Shown one piece after another: positions 32,947 to 41,006 of a stretch of DNA of 64,000 nucleotides; the stretch's first letter is position 1, and each line of letters starts with the position of its first letter. Origin of the DNA: DASUPK01 sp963797265 (GTDB lineage Bacteria; Actinomycetota; Thermoleophilia; Solirubrobacterales; 70-9); assembly GCA_963797265.1 (NCBI GenBank), contig CAWCOY010000007.1:49574-113573 (forward strand), written 5' to 3'. A model generated the notes under the pieces. It did no database searches. It was not told the DNA's origin and worked only from the letters and a program-made list of their open reading frames with translations. The position numbers and the translations under genes are program-made.

Positions 32947-34518
32947 TTAGTTCGTGCCGGCGAGCGCGGGCTGCGGCTCCCGGATCGTGCTCTTGGTCAC
33001 CGCGTCGGAGAGCTCCTTGCGCCGGACGAGCGCGAAGATCGCCGGGAGGGCGAGCAGCGCGATCGCGCCGAGCACCCAGAATGCGGACTGGAAGCCGCCG
33101 GTGAGCGCCGCCGGGACGGCGTCGCCGGCGTCCAGCTGCGCCTGGGTGTGGCTCGCGGCCACGCTTGAGGCGATCGCGATCCCGATCGCTCCACCGAGCT
33201 GCTGGCTCGTGTTCAGAAGCCCGGACGCGAGCCCGGCACGGTCGTCTGAGACGCCGGCGAGCGCGGCGATCGAGATCGGAATGAACGCGAACGCCGTCCC
33301 CGCCCCGGCGACCATCAACGGTCCGAGCAGGTTGCCGACGAAATGCCCGTGGACTGGCACCTGGGTCGCCCAGAGCACGCCGGCGCCGATCAGCGCCATC
33401 CCGATCGCCATCACGACCTTGGCGCCGCCTCGGGTGACCAACGCCTGCGAGACGCCAGCGAGCGCGATCGAGGTCAGCGACGCGGCCAGCCACGCGACCC
33501 CAGTCTGCAGGGCGCTGTAGTGCAGCACCTGCTGCATGTACAGGGTGCCGACGAAGATGAACGCGAAGAAGCTGCCGCCCAAGAGCAGCCCGGCCGCGTT
33601 CGCGCCGGCGAGCGTGTGCAGCCGGAAGATCGAAAGCGGAACCAGGGGCTCCTTCACCCGGTTCTCGATCACCACGAATGCGGCGAGCAGCGCCACGGAC
33701 GCCACGAGCAGCGCGATCGTTCTCGTCGCGCCCCAGCCGTACTGCGGCGCCTGGGAGATCGCGGCCACCAGCAGCACCAGCCCGCCCGTGCCGGTGATCG
33801 CACCGAGCGCGTCAAACCGCCGCCGCGTCGTGGCGAGACGGCTTTCGGGCACGATCCTGGATGCGAGTGCCAGCGCGACCACGCCGATCGGAACGTTCAG
33901 ATAGAAGATGTACTCCCACCCGGCGTAGCGGGTCAGAAGCCCGCCGGCGATTACACCGACGGTCGCTCCGCCGGCGCCGAGCCCGCCCCAGATCCCGAGC
34001 GCCTTGTTGCGCTCGGCGCCCTCGGCGAACATGTTCATCACGATCGAGAGGGCGGCGGGCAGCATGATCGCCGCGCCGAGCCCCTGAACGGCTCGCGCCG
34101 CGATCAGCGTCACCTCGCCGGTCGATAGCGCGGCTCCCAGCGACGCCGCCGTGAACAGGGCGAGCCCTGCCATAAAGATCCGGCGGCGGCCGAGCAGGTC
34201 CGCGGCACGACCACCGAGCAGCATGAAGCCGCCGAACGTGAGCGCGTACGCGGTCACTACCCACTGCAGGCTTGATTCTGAGAAGTGCAGATCGCGGCCG
34301 ATCGTGGGCAGGGAGACGTTGACGATCGTCAGATCGATGATCGTCATGAAGAACGCCACCGCCAACAGCGCGAACGCGCGCCAACGATTGATATTCGGGG
34401 TGGTGGACGTCATCGGACCTCCGGCGGTCGGCACAGGGACACGGGGATGGGTGTCGGATTGGTGTCGCAAGTGGGTGTTGGTTTGGCGTCGCAAGTAGGT
34501 GTCGGTTTGCTGTTGCAT
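32947..34518 (-). CDS. MFS transporter, DHA2 (EmrB/QacA-like)
   Basis: 523 aa with 14 predicted helices. Motif A GGRAADLLGRRR, and YIFYLNVPIGVVALAL after TM6, mark the family. Residues 1-35 from the ATG at 34518 come from 24-bp DNA repeats (Q-[TS]-[DN]-T-H/Y-L-R-R/H). The classical core begins at MTSTTPNINRW (ATG 34413). I chose 34518 because AGGAGG stands in front of it and a promoter-like motif ends 33 bases upstream; 34413 also has GGAGG, at short spacing. Drug or toxin efflux is the expected role. Confidence 0.88.
   Translation of the reverse strand: MQQQTDTYLRRQTNTHLRHQSDTHPRVPVPTAGGPMTSTTPNINRWRAFALLAVAFFMTIIDLTIVNVSLPTIGRDLHFSESSLQWVVTAYALTFGGFMLLGGRAADLLGRRRIFMAGLALFTAASLGAALSTGEVTLIAARAVQGLGAAIMLPAALSIVMNMFAEGAERNKALGIWGGLGAGGATVGVIAGGLLTRYAGWEYIFYLNVPIGVVALALASRIVPESRLATTRRRFDALGAITGTGGLVLLVAAISQAPQYGWGATRTIALLVASVALLAAFVVIENRVKEPLVPLSIFRLHTLAGANAAGLLLGGSFFAFIFVGTLYMQQVLHYSALQTGVAWLAASLTSIALAGVSQALVTRGGAKVVMAIGMALIGAGVLWATQVPVHGHFVGNLLGPLMVAGAGTAFAFIPISIAALAGVSDDRAGLASGLLNTSQQLGGAIGIAIASSVAASHTQAQLDAGDAVPAALTGGFQSAFWVLGAIALLALPAIFALVRRKELSDAVTKSTIREPQPALAGTN
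34449..34512 (-). repeat. 24-bp tandem repeat at the MFS 5' end
   Basis: About 2.7 imperfect units of 24 bp (34449-34472, 34473-34496, and a partial third), with GGTGTCGG and GTCGCAAGT as the most constant parts. Being a multiple of three, the repeat encodes 8-residue units at the N-terminus of the MFS protein. Copy-number changes would keep the frame. Confidence 0.75.
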
Positions 34519-34551
34519 CGCTGCCTCCTCATGGGCTTTTCGTTGTTACGA

Positions 34552-34576
34552 CGAACGGGAGACGGCGGAGGGGACA
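34552..34576 (-). promoter_or_regulatory. Predicted ECF42-type promoter (MFS-DHFR operon)
   Basis: On the minus strand TGTCCCC (34576-34570), 12 bases, CGTTCG (34557-34552). Both boxes and spacing are identical to the promoter ahead of DGPF gene 2. The -10-like box ends 33 bases before the ATG at 34518. Confidence 0.68.
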
Positions 34577-34732
34577 CGCCGATGTTGTGGCCGCACCGCG
34601 TACGCGTAGGGGTGATGGAACATGTCGAGCGCGCGCTCGCCTTCGCCTACCGGAAGCTCGAACGCCTCACCGGTCTTGGAGCCGGTGACCGCGACAGCCA
34701 CGGTGCGTCGGCCGGCTGCTGCCGGGAGCGGT

Positions 34733-35890
34733 CTAGAGCTCGGCGATCCGCCGCTCAAGGAAGCGCCGCTCGCGCTCCGAGCGTGCGAGCGCGAGCGCGC
34801 GCTCGAACGCTTCGCGCGCCTCATCGGTCCGGTTGAGTCGGCGCAGCAGCTCCGCGCGCGTCGAGTGGAGGTACTGGTAGTCGCCGAGCTCGAGCTCCTC
34901 GACGATCTCGAGCGCCTGCTCGGTTGACCCGGCCTGGGCGACCGCGGCCGCGCGGTTCAGCTCGACCACCGGGGAGTGGGTGATCTGCGCGAGCTGGCCG
35001 TACAGCGCGGCGACCTCATTCCAGTCGATCCGTTCCTCCGTCTGGAGCGAGGCGATCGCGGCTTGGAGCACGTAAGGCCCGCGGCCGCGCAGCGCGATCG
35101 CGCGCTCGAGCGCGGTGCGTCCGGCGGCGATCTCCTCCGCGGCCCACAGCGAGCGGTCTTGGTCCTCGAGCAGCACCAGTTCCTCGCCGGAGAATCTCGC
35201 CTTGCGCCGCGCGTGATGGATCTGCATGAGCGCCAGCAGTCCGTGCACCTCCGGCTCGTCCGGCATCAGCGCGGCGAGCACACGGCCCAGCCTGATCGCC
35301 TCGCCGGCCAGGTCGATGCGGCCCGAGTAGCCCTCGTTGTAGATCAGGTACACGACCGCCAGCACCGCATCCACGCGGTCGGGCAATAGGTGCTCGGCCG
35401 GGACGGCGAACGGAATCGCGGTGGCCTTGATCTTCGCCTTCGCACGCGATAGGCGGCGCTTCATCGTCCCCTCGGACACCAGGAACGCGTGTGCGATCTC
35501 CTCGGTCGTCAGCCCACCAAGGGCCCGTAGCGTGAGCGCAACCTGCGCCTCGAGCACCAGCGCGGGATGGCAGCAGGTGAAGATCAGCTCGAGCCGCTCG
35601 TCTTCGATTACCGTGTCGTCAAGTTCGTCCATTGTCACTTCGGGCACCTTCAGCTGACGGGCTTTCTCGGCGAGCGTCCGCTCGCGTCGGATCCGATCGA
35701 TCGCCCGGTTGCGGGCGGTGACGGTCAGCCAAGCGCCGGGGTTGGCCGGAACCCCTTCGCGGGGCCAACGCTCCGCGGCGACCGCGAAGGCCTCCTGGGC
35801 GGCCTCCTCAGCGAGATCGAAATCGCCGAGGAAGCCGACCAGCGAGGCCAGTACGCGCCCCCACTCCTCGCGGAAAACCTCTTCCAGCAG
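34733..35890 (-). CDS. ECF42-type sigma factor with C-terminal TPR-like extension
   Basis: The frame holds FREEWGRVLASLVGFLGDFDLAEEAAQEAF (sigma region 2 start), NPGAWLTVTARNRAIDRIRRER, then RLELIFTCCHPAL and GGLTTEEIAHAFLVSEGTMKRRLSRAKAKI (region 4). A helical extension of about 200 residues ends FLERRIAEL. This architecture defines the ECF42 group, which lacks a classical anti-sigma factor and is linked to DGPF proteins. No ATG/GTG/TTG is available before region 2; CTG at 35890 with GGTGGAG nearby is proposed. The first standard start, GTG 35647, would delete region 2. Confidence 0.85.
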   Translation of the reverse strand: MLEEVFREEWGRVLASLVGFLGDFDLAEEAAQEAFAVAAERWPREGVPANPGAWLTVTARNRAIDRIRRERTLAEKARQLKVPEVTMDELDDTVIEDERLELIFTCCHPALVLEAQVALTLRALGGLTTEEIAHAFLVSEGTMKRRLSRAKAKIKATAIPFAVPAEHLLPDRVDAVLAVVYLIYNEGYSGRIDLAGEAIRLGRVLAALMPDEPEVHGLLALMQIHHARRKARFSGEELVLLEDQDRSLWAAEEIAAGRTALERAIALRGRGPYVLQAAIASLQTEERIDWNEVAALYGQLAQITHSPVVELNRAAAVAQAGSTEQALEIVEELELGDYQYLHSTRAELLRRLNRTDEAREAFERALALARSERERRFLERRIAEL

Positions 35891-35892
35891 GG

Positions 35893-36231
35893 CTAGCGCT
35901 CCACCAACGGCCGAACCTCGATCGCGCCGCCGAGACGGGCGGCCGGGATCCGCGCGGCCAGCTCGATCGCCTCGTCGAGGTTGTCGGCCTCGAACACGTA
36001 GTAGCCGACCAAGACCTCTTTGGTGTCGGCGTAGGGGCCGTCGGTGGTAAGCGTCTGGCCCTCCTCCACGCGCACCGTCGTTGCGGTCTCGATCGGCTGG
36101 AGCTGTGCGCCGCCCCGAGCGCGCGGGTCCTCCCCAAGCGCCACGTAGTCAGCGAACATGGCCTTTTGCTCGTCCTCGGATAGCTCGTCGGTGTAGCCGG
36201 GCTTGGCGTGAATCAGCATCGCGTACTGCAT
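35893..36231 (-). CDS. DGPF/YCII-domain protein 2 (sigma-linked)
   Basis: 112 aa from ATG 36231 after AGGAGGTCTGAG. MQYAMLIHAKPGYTDELSED, TLTTDGPYADTKEVLVGYYVF (DGPF-type signature) and DEAIELAARIPAARLGG resemble DGPF protein 1 closely. Its stop overlaps the proposed start region of the sigma gene, so the two are cotranscribed and possibly coupled. In ECF42 systems the DGPF protein is usually a target gene; direct interaction with the sigma is not shown. Confidence 0.92.
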   Translation of the reverse strand: MQYAMLIHAKPGYTDELSEDEQKAMFADYVALGEDPRARGGAQLQPIETATTVRVEEGQTLTTDGPYADTKEVLVGYYVFEADNLDEAIELAARIPAARLGGAIEVRPLVER

Positions 36232-36269
36232 CTCAGACCTCCTGTTGGGGTGGATTCTCGCCCTAACCA

Positions 36270-36294
36270 CGAACGGGTGCACGCTTAGGGGACA
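36270..36294 (-). promoter_or_regulatory. Predicted ECF42-type promoter (DGPF 2-sigma operon)
   Basis: On the minus strand TGTCCCC (36294-36288), 12 bases, CGTTCG (36275-36270), 38 bases before the ATG at 36231. It would make the sigma factor autoregulated. The distance to the ATG equals that at DGPF gene 1. Confidence 0.68.
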
Positions 36295-36425
36295 CCGTTC
36301 GCGAACCAGACTGGGCGAACCTCCATCGAGCCGTAATCTGCGCGCCCGGTGTACATCACCCGTTTTACGCGAGAGCGGAGTCTGCGAGGGCGCCGGTCGA
36401 GACAGGGGAGCATGCACCGTAGGCG

Positions 36426-36567
36426 CCTGACTCTGGCACCCACCTGGCGCGACGGCCTCTAGCGCATTGTGATGTCGCCCTCGTTGGGGCGCGAATCCCC
36501 TGCAAAAGCGTAATAGAAACGCCCCGCCGAAGCGGGGCGTTTCTGGGGTACTACAGGGAGGAGAGAT
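36426..36567 (+). repeat. Dispersed repeat R3
   Basis: CTGACTCTGGCAC at 36427 is an iteron. A perfect hairpin GAAACGCCCCGC/GCGGGGCGTTTC lies at 36516-36543, then TGGGGTAC and AGGGAGGAGAGA. The long iteron tail of R1 and R2 is absent. Orientation is the same as R1 and R2. The remainder of the 366-bp gap 36232-36597 holds only the promoter at 36270. Confidence 0.72.
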
Positions 36568-36597
36568 ATGTGTGTTGTCTGTGGGAGGTAGCCGGTA

Positions 36598-36960
36598 TCA
36601 GGCCCCGAGTGGACGACTGAACCGCGTTGAGGCGGTCAGCGCCATGTGTGCGGAGCCGAACCCGACCAAAAAGATTGTTGCGACGCCATCCCCGGCGATC
36701 CCGGCGATCACACCCGCCGCCATCGTGCCTGCGGCAAGCGTGTAGTCGAGACCGGCGTGGGCGCTCAAGGGCAGGTTCCCACGAGTGCTGTCGCCGTAGA
36801 CCGAAGTCGCCAGGCCGATCAGCAGAATTCCCAGCGCGATGCTCAGGGCTCCGGCCAGGTAGTCGAATCCCAGCGCGAAGGGCGCCACGATGAGCAGCGG
36901 CGCGGCCGCGACCTCGAGTGCGGCGTGGACGTTGATCGGTATCGCTCGGAAGAGAGTCAT
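36598..36960 (-). CDS. Small four-helix membrane protein
   Basis: 120 aa from ATG 36960 (a GTG four codons upstream gives 124). Helices at about 13-35, 38-58, 75-95 and 98-115. Its pattern VAPFALGFDYLAGALSIALGILLIGLATS resembles SPW-repeat-like membrane proteins, each pair being one repeat. The function is unknown. It is the last accessory gene before the tlyA block. Confidence 0.6.
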   Translation of the reverse strand: MTLFRAIPINVHAALEVAAAPLLIVAPFALGFDYLAGALSIALGILLIGLATSVYGDSTRGNLPLSAHAGLDYTLAAGTMAAGVIAGIAGDGVATIFLVGFGSAHMALTASTRFSRPLGA

Positions 36961-37253
36961 CACGAGAACCACGGTACGAACGTATGTGCGATTTGTGTGT
37001 GAGCGCGATCACGCACGGGTCATCTCTGTAGAGGCCCAGGGTGTGGAAATTGCAGAAATCGGACAAGAGACAGGCAGGAGCGAGCGAAGCCCCACAGGGC
37101 AACGATTTCTCTCAGACGGGTCGCGGACAGATGGACGCGGCCTGTCGTCTGTCTAGGGGCTTTACTCGGTGAAGAAGCGCGTATCTAGCGAAAACGTGAT
37201 CGCTGCGAGTCGTCTTCCGCTCGCTCCGAGCGACCCTTTGTACGGTTCCCCGC

Positions 37254-38036
37254 GTGACCCGCCGCCGCGCCGACACCCTGCTGGCAGAGCGCGGTCTGGC
37301 GCCCTCGCGCACGGCCGCCGCCGCGACGGTCCGAGCCGGCCGGGTCCGGCTCGGCAAGGACGGGTCCACGGTCGACAAGCCGAGCGAGCTGGTGCCCGAG
37401 AACGCCGACCTGATCGTCGAGGAGGGTCAGCAGTTCGTCTCCCGCGGCGGGGTCAAGCTCGCCAATGCGCTCGAGGAGCTTCCGGTCGAGGTCGCGGATC
37501 GGCTGGCGCTCGATGTCGGAGCGTCCACCGGCGGCTTCACCGACTGCCTGCTCCAGCGGGGCGCGCGGATGGTGATCGCGGTCGACGTCGGCTATGGCCA
37601 GCTCGACTGGAGCCTGCGCCAGGACTCCCGCGTGCTCGTCATGGAGCGGCTCAACGCCCGATACCTGGGTGACTCGTCCCTGCCCTTTCGGCCGGAGCTG
37701 ATCACGGTCGACGTGTCCTTCATCTCGCTGGCGATGCTGATGCCGCCTATCGTCGCCACCGCCGCCGACGAGTTCGACCTGCTCGGGCTCGTGAAGCCGC
37801 AGTTCGAGCTCGGCAAGGAGAAGGTGGGGAAGGGGGGTGTCGTCCGCGACGCCAGCGATCGCCGCGAGGCGATCCGCCGGGTCGTCGAGGCCGCCCGGAA
37901 GGAGGGCCTAGTAGTCCGCGGCCTGGCATCCTCGGGACTGCCGGGCCCGAAGGGAAACCGCGAGACGTTCGTCTGGGCCGCCCGCGGCGGTCAGGAGATC
38001 GAGCTCGACTCCGCACTGGAGGAGGTCGAACCGTGA
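37254..38036 (+). CDS. tlyA: TlyA-family rRNA 2'-O-methyltransferase
   Basis: 260 aa from GTG 37254. Residues 1-60 are an S4 RNA-binding domain (RRRADTLLAERGLAPSR), followed by a Rossmann FtsJ-like methyltransferase: DVGASTGGFTDCLL (SAM loop), AVDVGYGQL and KPQFELGKEKVGKGGVV. TlyA methylates ribose in 16S and 23S rRNA and affects capreomycin susceptibility in mycobacteria. It overlaps nadK by 4 bases, as in other actinobacteria. Confidence 0.95.
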   Translation: MTRRRADTLLAERGLAPSRTAAAATVRAGRVRLGKDGSTVDKPSELVPENADLIVEEGQQFVSRGGVKLANALEELPVEVADRLALDVGASTGGFTDCLLQRGARMVIAVDVGYGQLDWSLRQDSRVLVMERLNARYLGDSSLPFRPELITVDVSFISLAMLMPPIVATAADEFDLLGLVKPQFELGKEKVGKGGVVRDASDRREAIRRVVEAARKEGLVVRGLASSGLPGPKGNRETFVWAARGGQEIELDSALEEVEP

Positions 38037-38890
38037 AGGTGAAGCGCGCGATGCTGATCACGCACATGCATCCAGCGGATGGCGCGGACACGGTGGCCGG
38101 GGCGGTGGCCGCGGCCGCGAACGCGGCAACTTCGGCGTCGGTGGAGCTCATCGCGACGGCGGATGAGCACGAGAAGCACGGTGAGGCCGCGGCCGGGATC
38201 GAGCGCGCCGCGGACGGAGAGCGACCCGACCTCTGCATCGTCCTGGGCGGTGACGGCAGCATCCTCTACGCACTGCGCCGCTTTGCGGATACCGGCGTGC
38301 CGGTCTTCGGCATCAACTTCGGCACGATCGGGTTTCTGGCCGCGGTGGAGCGGGAGGATCTCTTGGCGGGGCTTGACCGCGCTTTTGAAGGGGACTTCGA
38401 GGTGATGGACCTGCCCGCCCTCCGTGCCGATCTCCCGGTGGAGATGCCGGTCGCGCTCAACGACATCAGCTTCGTGCGGCGACCGCATGGCCGCGTTGCC
38501 GAGATCTCCTACGCGATCGGCGAGGAGGAGGTGGGCAACGTACGTTGTGACGGACTGGTGGCCGCGACCCCGGCGGGATCCACGGGCTACAACCTGGCCA
38601 ATGCCGGCCCGATCCTGGCCTGGGGCGTGAAGGGATACGTCGTCAGCTTCATCGCGCCGCACACCCTGGCCGCGAGAGCGCTGGTCGTGGCGCCGGGCGA
38701 CGCGCTCGTGGTTCGCAACGCGGCCGGGCGCGAGCCGGTCGAGATTGCACTGGACGGCGACGCCGCGGGGGAGCTGGACGCGGGTGCGGAGCTACAGATC
38801 CGCTTTGAGGAATCGGTCAGCAAGCTGGCGCAGGGGCCGGGCGCGAACTTCTACCATCGCATCCGCGAGAAGTTCGGGAAGCTCGCCTAG
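38033..38890 (+). CDS. nadK: NAD kinase
   Basis: Phosphorylates NAD to NADP using ATP or polyphosphate. 285 aa, GTG start. The GGDGS motif is in LGGDGSILYAL, and FGINFGTIGFL and ATPAGSTGYNLANAGPIL are the other family blocks. The C-terminal beta domain carries IALDGDAAGEL. Its stop overlaps the convergent MarR gene end. In M. tuberculosis recN follows directly; here an inserted cassette separates them. Confidence 0.96.
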   Translation: MKVKRAMLITHMHPADGADTVAGAVAAAANAATSASVELIATADEHEKHGEAAAGIERAADGERPDLCIVLGGDGSILYALRRFADTGVPVFGINFGTIGFLAAVEREDLLAGLDRAFEGDFEVMDLPALRADLPVEMPVALNDISFVRRPHGRVAEISYAIGEEEVGNVRCDGLVAATPAGSTGYNLANAGPILAWGVKGYVVSFIAPHTLAARALVVAPGDALVVRNAAGREPVEIALDGDAAGELDAGAELQIRFEESVSKLAQGPGANFYHRIREKFGKLA

Positions 38891-39348
38891 CCGGGCGGGG
38901 CGTCTTCGACGATGGCGCGCAGCATCCGCAGCAGCTCGCGGCGCTCGCCCGCGGAGAGGGGGGAGAGGGTCTCGTTGTAGACCCGCTTCATCAGTGTCGC
39001 CGCGTCTCGCTGGATTCGCTTGCCGGAGGCGGTGGCCGCGAGGGCATAGGCCCGGCGATCCTCGGGGTTGCGCGTGCGGTCAACGTGTCCCGCACGCTCG
39101 AGGTCGTCGATCAGAGCGACCATCGTCGTCCTGTCGATCCGCACGACCTCGCCGAGGCGGCCCTGGGAGAGCGGCCCCTCGTGTACGAGCAGGGTCAGCA
39201 ACCCGTAGTGCTTGACGGTCAGGCCCAGCGGCCCGAGCGCCTCATTGGCCCTGACGTGAACGCGGAGATGGGCCTTCGACAGCAGGTAGCCCGCCTGATC
39301 GGCGAGCGAAATGGGTATGGAAGCGGTTGTCGTGTCGGCGGCCGACAT
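38887..39348 (-). CDS. MarR-family transcriptional regulator
   Basis: 153 aa with a winged helix: LTVKHYGLLTLLVHEGPLSQG, RIDRTTMVALIDDLERAGHVDRTRNPEDRRAYAL, then a dimerisation helix. These regulators usually repress a divergent efflux gene and are released by phenolic ligands. Divergent from the MFS gene at 39471, with a palindrome between them. The start is ATG 39348. Confidence 0.92.
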   Translation of the reverse strand: MSAADTTTASIPISLADQAGYLLSKAHLRVHVRANEALGPLGLTVKHYGLLTLLVHEGPLSQGRLGEVVRIDRTTMVALIDDLERAGHVDRTRNPEDRRAYALAATASGKRIQRDAATLMKRVYNETLSPLSAGERRELLRMLRAIVEDAPPG

Positions 39349-39369
39349 GAACGCTGATTATCTATTACT

Positions 39370-39396
39370 CTGATCGTCAGTGCAACTGATGATCAG
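39370..39396. promoter_or_regulatory. MarR-type operator candidate
   Basis: A 27-bp near-perfect palindrome begins CTGATC and ends GATCAG with core CAGTGCAACTG; only three base pairs are mismatched. It lies 22 bases from the marR ATG and 75 from the MFS ATG. A bound dimer could repress both genes. Confidence 0.72.
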
Positions 39397-39470
39397 CCCG
39401 TCGATTTTCGGCAGTCCCGTTCGTCGTCAGGGTGGAGATGCAAACACGCGGATAGGAAGGTTGGTGCCTG

Positions 39471-41006
39471 ATGGAACGTAAGTGGTGGAGCCTGCTCGCG
39501 GTTTGCCTGGCGACGTTCATGTTGCTGCTCGACATCACCGTCGTCAACGTCGCGCTGCCCGACATCCAGAAGGAGCTCAACACCGACCTCACCGGGCTGC
39601 AATGGGTGGTCGACGCCTACACGCTGCTGTTGGCGGCCCTCACACTGACCATGGGCACGCTCGCCGACCGCTACGGCCGGCGGCGGCTGTTCGTGATCGG
39701 TGTCGGGCTGTTTACGTTCGCGTCGCTGCTCTGTGGGTTGGCGACCAGCGCGACGTTCCTGCACCTCGCGCGAGGCCTGCAGGGCGTCGGTGGCGCGGCG
39801 ATGTTCGCCACCTCGCTCGCGCTGATCGCGCAGGAGTTCCAGGGCCGGGAGCGGGGCACCGCGATCGCCGCCTGGGGAGCGACGATCGGTGGCGCGGTCG
39901 CAGTCGGCCCCCTGGTCGGCGGGGCGCTCACCGACGGGCTCGGGTGGGAGTGGATCTTCTTCGTCAACGTGCCGATCGGGATCGGCACTGTGATCCTCGC
40001 CGAGACCCAGGCCGGTGAGTCGCGCGATCCCGACGCAAAGCGCCTCGACTGGGCGGGCCTGACCACCTTCTCGCTCGGTCTGTTCGCGCTGATCTTCGGC
40101 TTGCTGCGCGGGAATGCGGAGGGCTGGGGCAGCGGAATCATCGTCGGCTCGCTGGCCGCCGCGGCGGTCCTGCTCGCGGCGTTCGTGCTCGCGGAATGGC
40201 ACCAGGACCACGCGATGTTCGACCTCAACCTGTTCCGGAAGCCCGCGTTCTCCGGCGTCTCCTACGGCACCTTTGCGATCGGCGCCGGGATGTTCGCGAT
40301 GTTCCTCTACATCACGATCTACATGCAGAGCGTGATCGGCATGACCCCGCTCGAAGCCGGCGTCCGCTTCCTGCCGCTGACCCTGTTCGCGTTCCTCGTG
40401 CCGCTCGTCACTCGCAACCTGGTCGCGAAGGTCCCTGCCCGGGTACCGCTCACGATCGGGCTGGCGCTCGTCGGCATCGGGTTGCTGCTGATGCGCGGCG
40501 CCAAGCCCGACTCGGAGTGGACGACCCTGCTCGCCGGCTTCATCGTCGCCGGTTTCGGCGTCGGGCTCTCCAATCCGTCGATCGCCTCGACCGCGCTCGG
40601 GGTCGTGCCCGCGGCACGGTCGGGCATGGCCTCGGGGATCAACAACACAATGCGGATCGCCGGCGTCGCGACCGGGATCGCCGCCCTCGGTGCCGTGTTC
40701 CAGAGCAAGATCACCGACTCGCTCCACACGCTGCTGCCGCAGGCGCCGAGCGGCTTCGCCGACGGGGTCGCCGCGAGCGGCACCCAGGCGGCGAACCAGG
40801 CGCCGCCCCAGCTCCACGATCAGGCCGTCCAGGCGGCGGGCGTCGCGTTCACCGACGCCTTCAACGACATCCTCCTGATCGGGGCGGTGATCCTGTTCAC
40901 CGGCGCGGTCGCCGTGCTCGCGCTGGTGCGCCAGAGCGACTTCGTCGCGCAAGGAGCGCCGGAGGGTGCCGCGGCGCAGGAGGCGCAGGAGCCCGCGGCA
41001 GCCTAG
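39471..41006 (+). CDS. MFS transporter, DHA2 (EmrB/QacA-like), MarR-linked
   Basis: 511 aa with 14 helices. MLLLDITVVNVALPDIQ at TM1 and LADRYGRRRLF at motif A, IGGAVAVGPLVGGALTDGLG (motif C) and IFFVNVPIGIG are family marks. Start ATG 39471 after AGGAAGG. It ends 3 bases beyond the stop of the convergent hydrolase gene. It is probably an inducible efflux pump controlled by the adjacent MarR protein. Confidence 0.94.
   Translation: MERKWWSLLAVCLATFMLLLDITVVNVALPDIQKELNTDLTGLQWVVDAYTLLLAALTLTMGTLADRYGRRRLFVIGVGLFTFASLLCGLATSATFLHLARGLQGVGGAAMFATSLALIAQEFQGRERGTAIAAWGATIGGAVAVGPLVGGALTDGLGWEWIFFVNVPIGIGTVILAETQAGESRDPDAKRLDWAGLTTFSLGLFALIFGLLRGNAEGWGSGIIVGSLAAAAVLLAAFVLAEWHQDHAMFDLNLFRKPAFSGVSYGTFAIGAGMFAMFLYITIYMQSVIGMTPLEAGVRFLPLTLFAFLVPLVTRNLVAKVPARVPLTIGLALVGIGLLLMRGAKPDSEWTTLLAGFIVAGFGVGLSNPSIASTALGVVPAARSGMASGINNTMRIAGVATGIAALGAVFQSKITDSLHTLLPQAPSGFADGVAASGTQAANQAPPQLHDQAVQAAGVAFTDAFNDILLIGAVILFTGAVAVLALVRQSDFVAQGAPEGAAAQEAQEPAAA

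Noticed and set aside
24436..36567. Insertion sequence or integron containing R1-R3
   Set aside because: No transposase or integrase gene is seen inside or beside the repeats. XerD at 50587 belongs to a housekeeping cluster.
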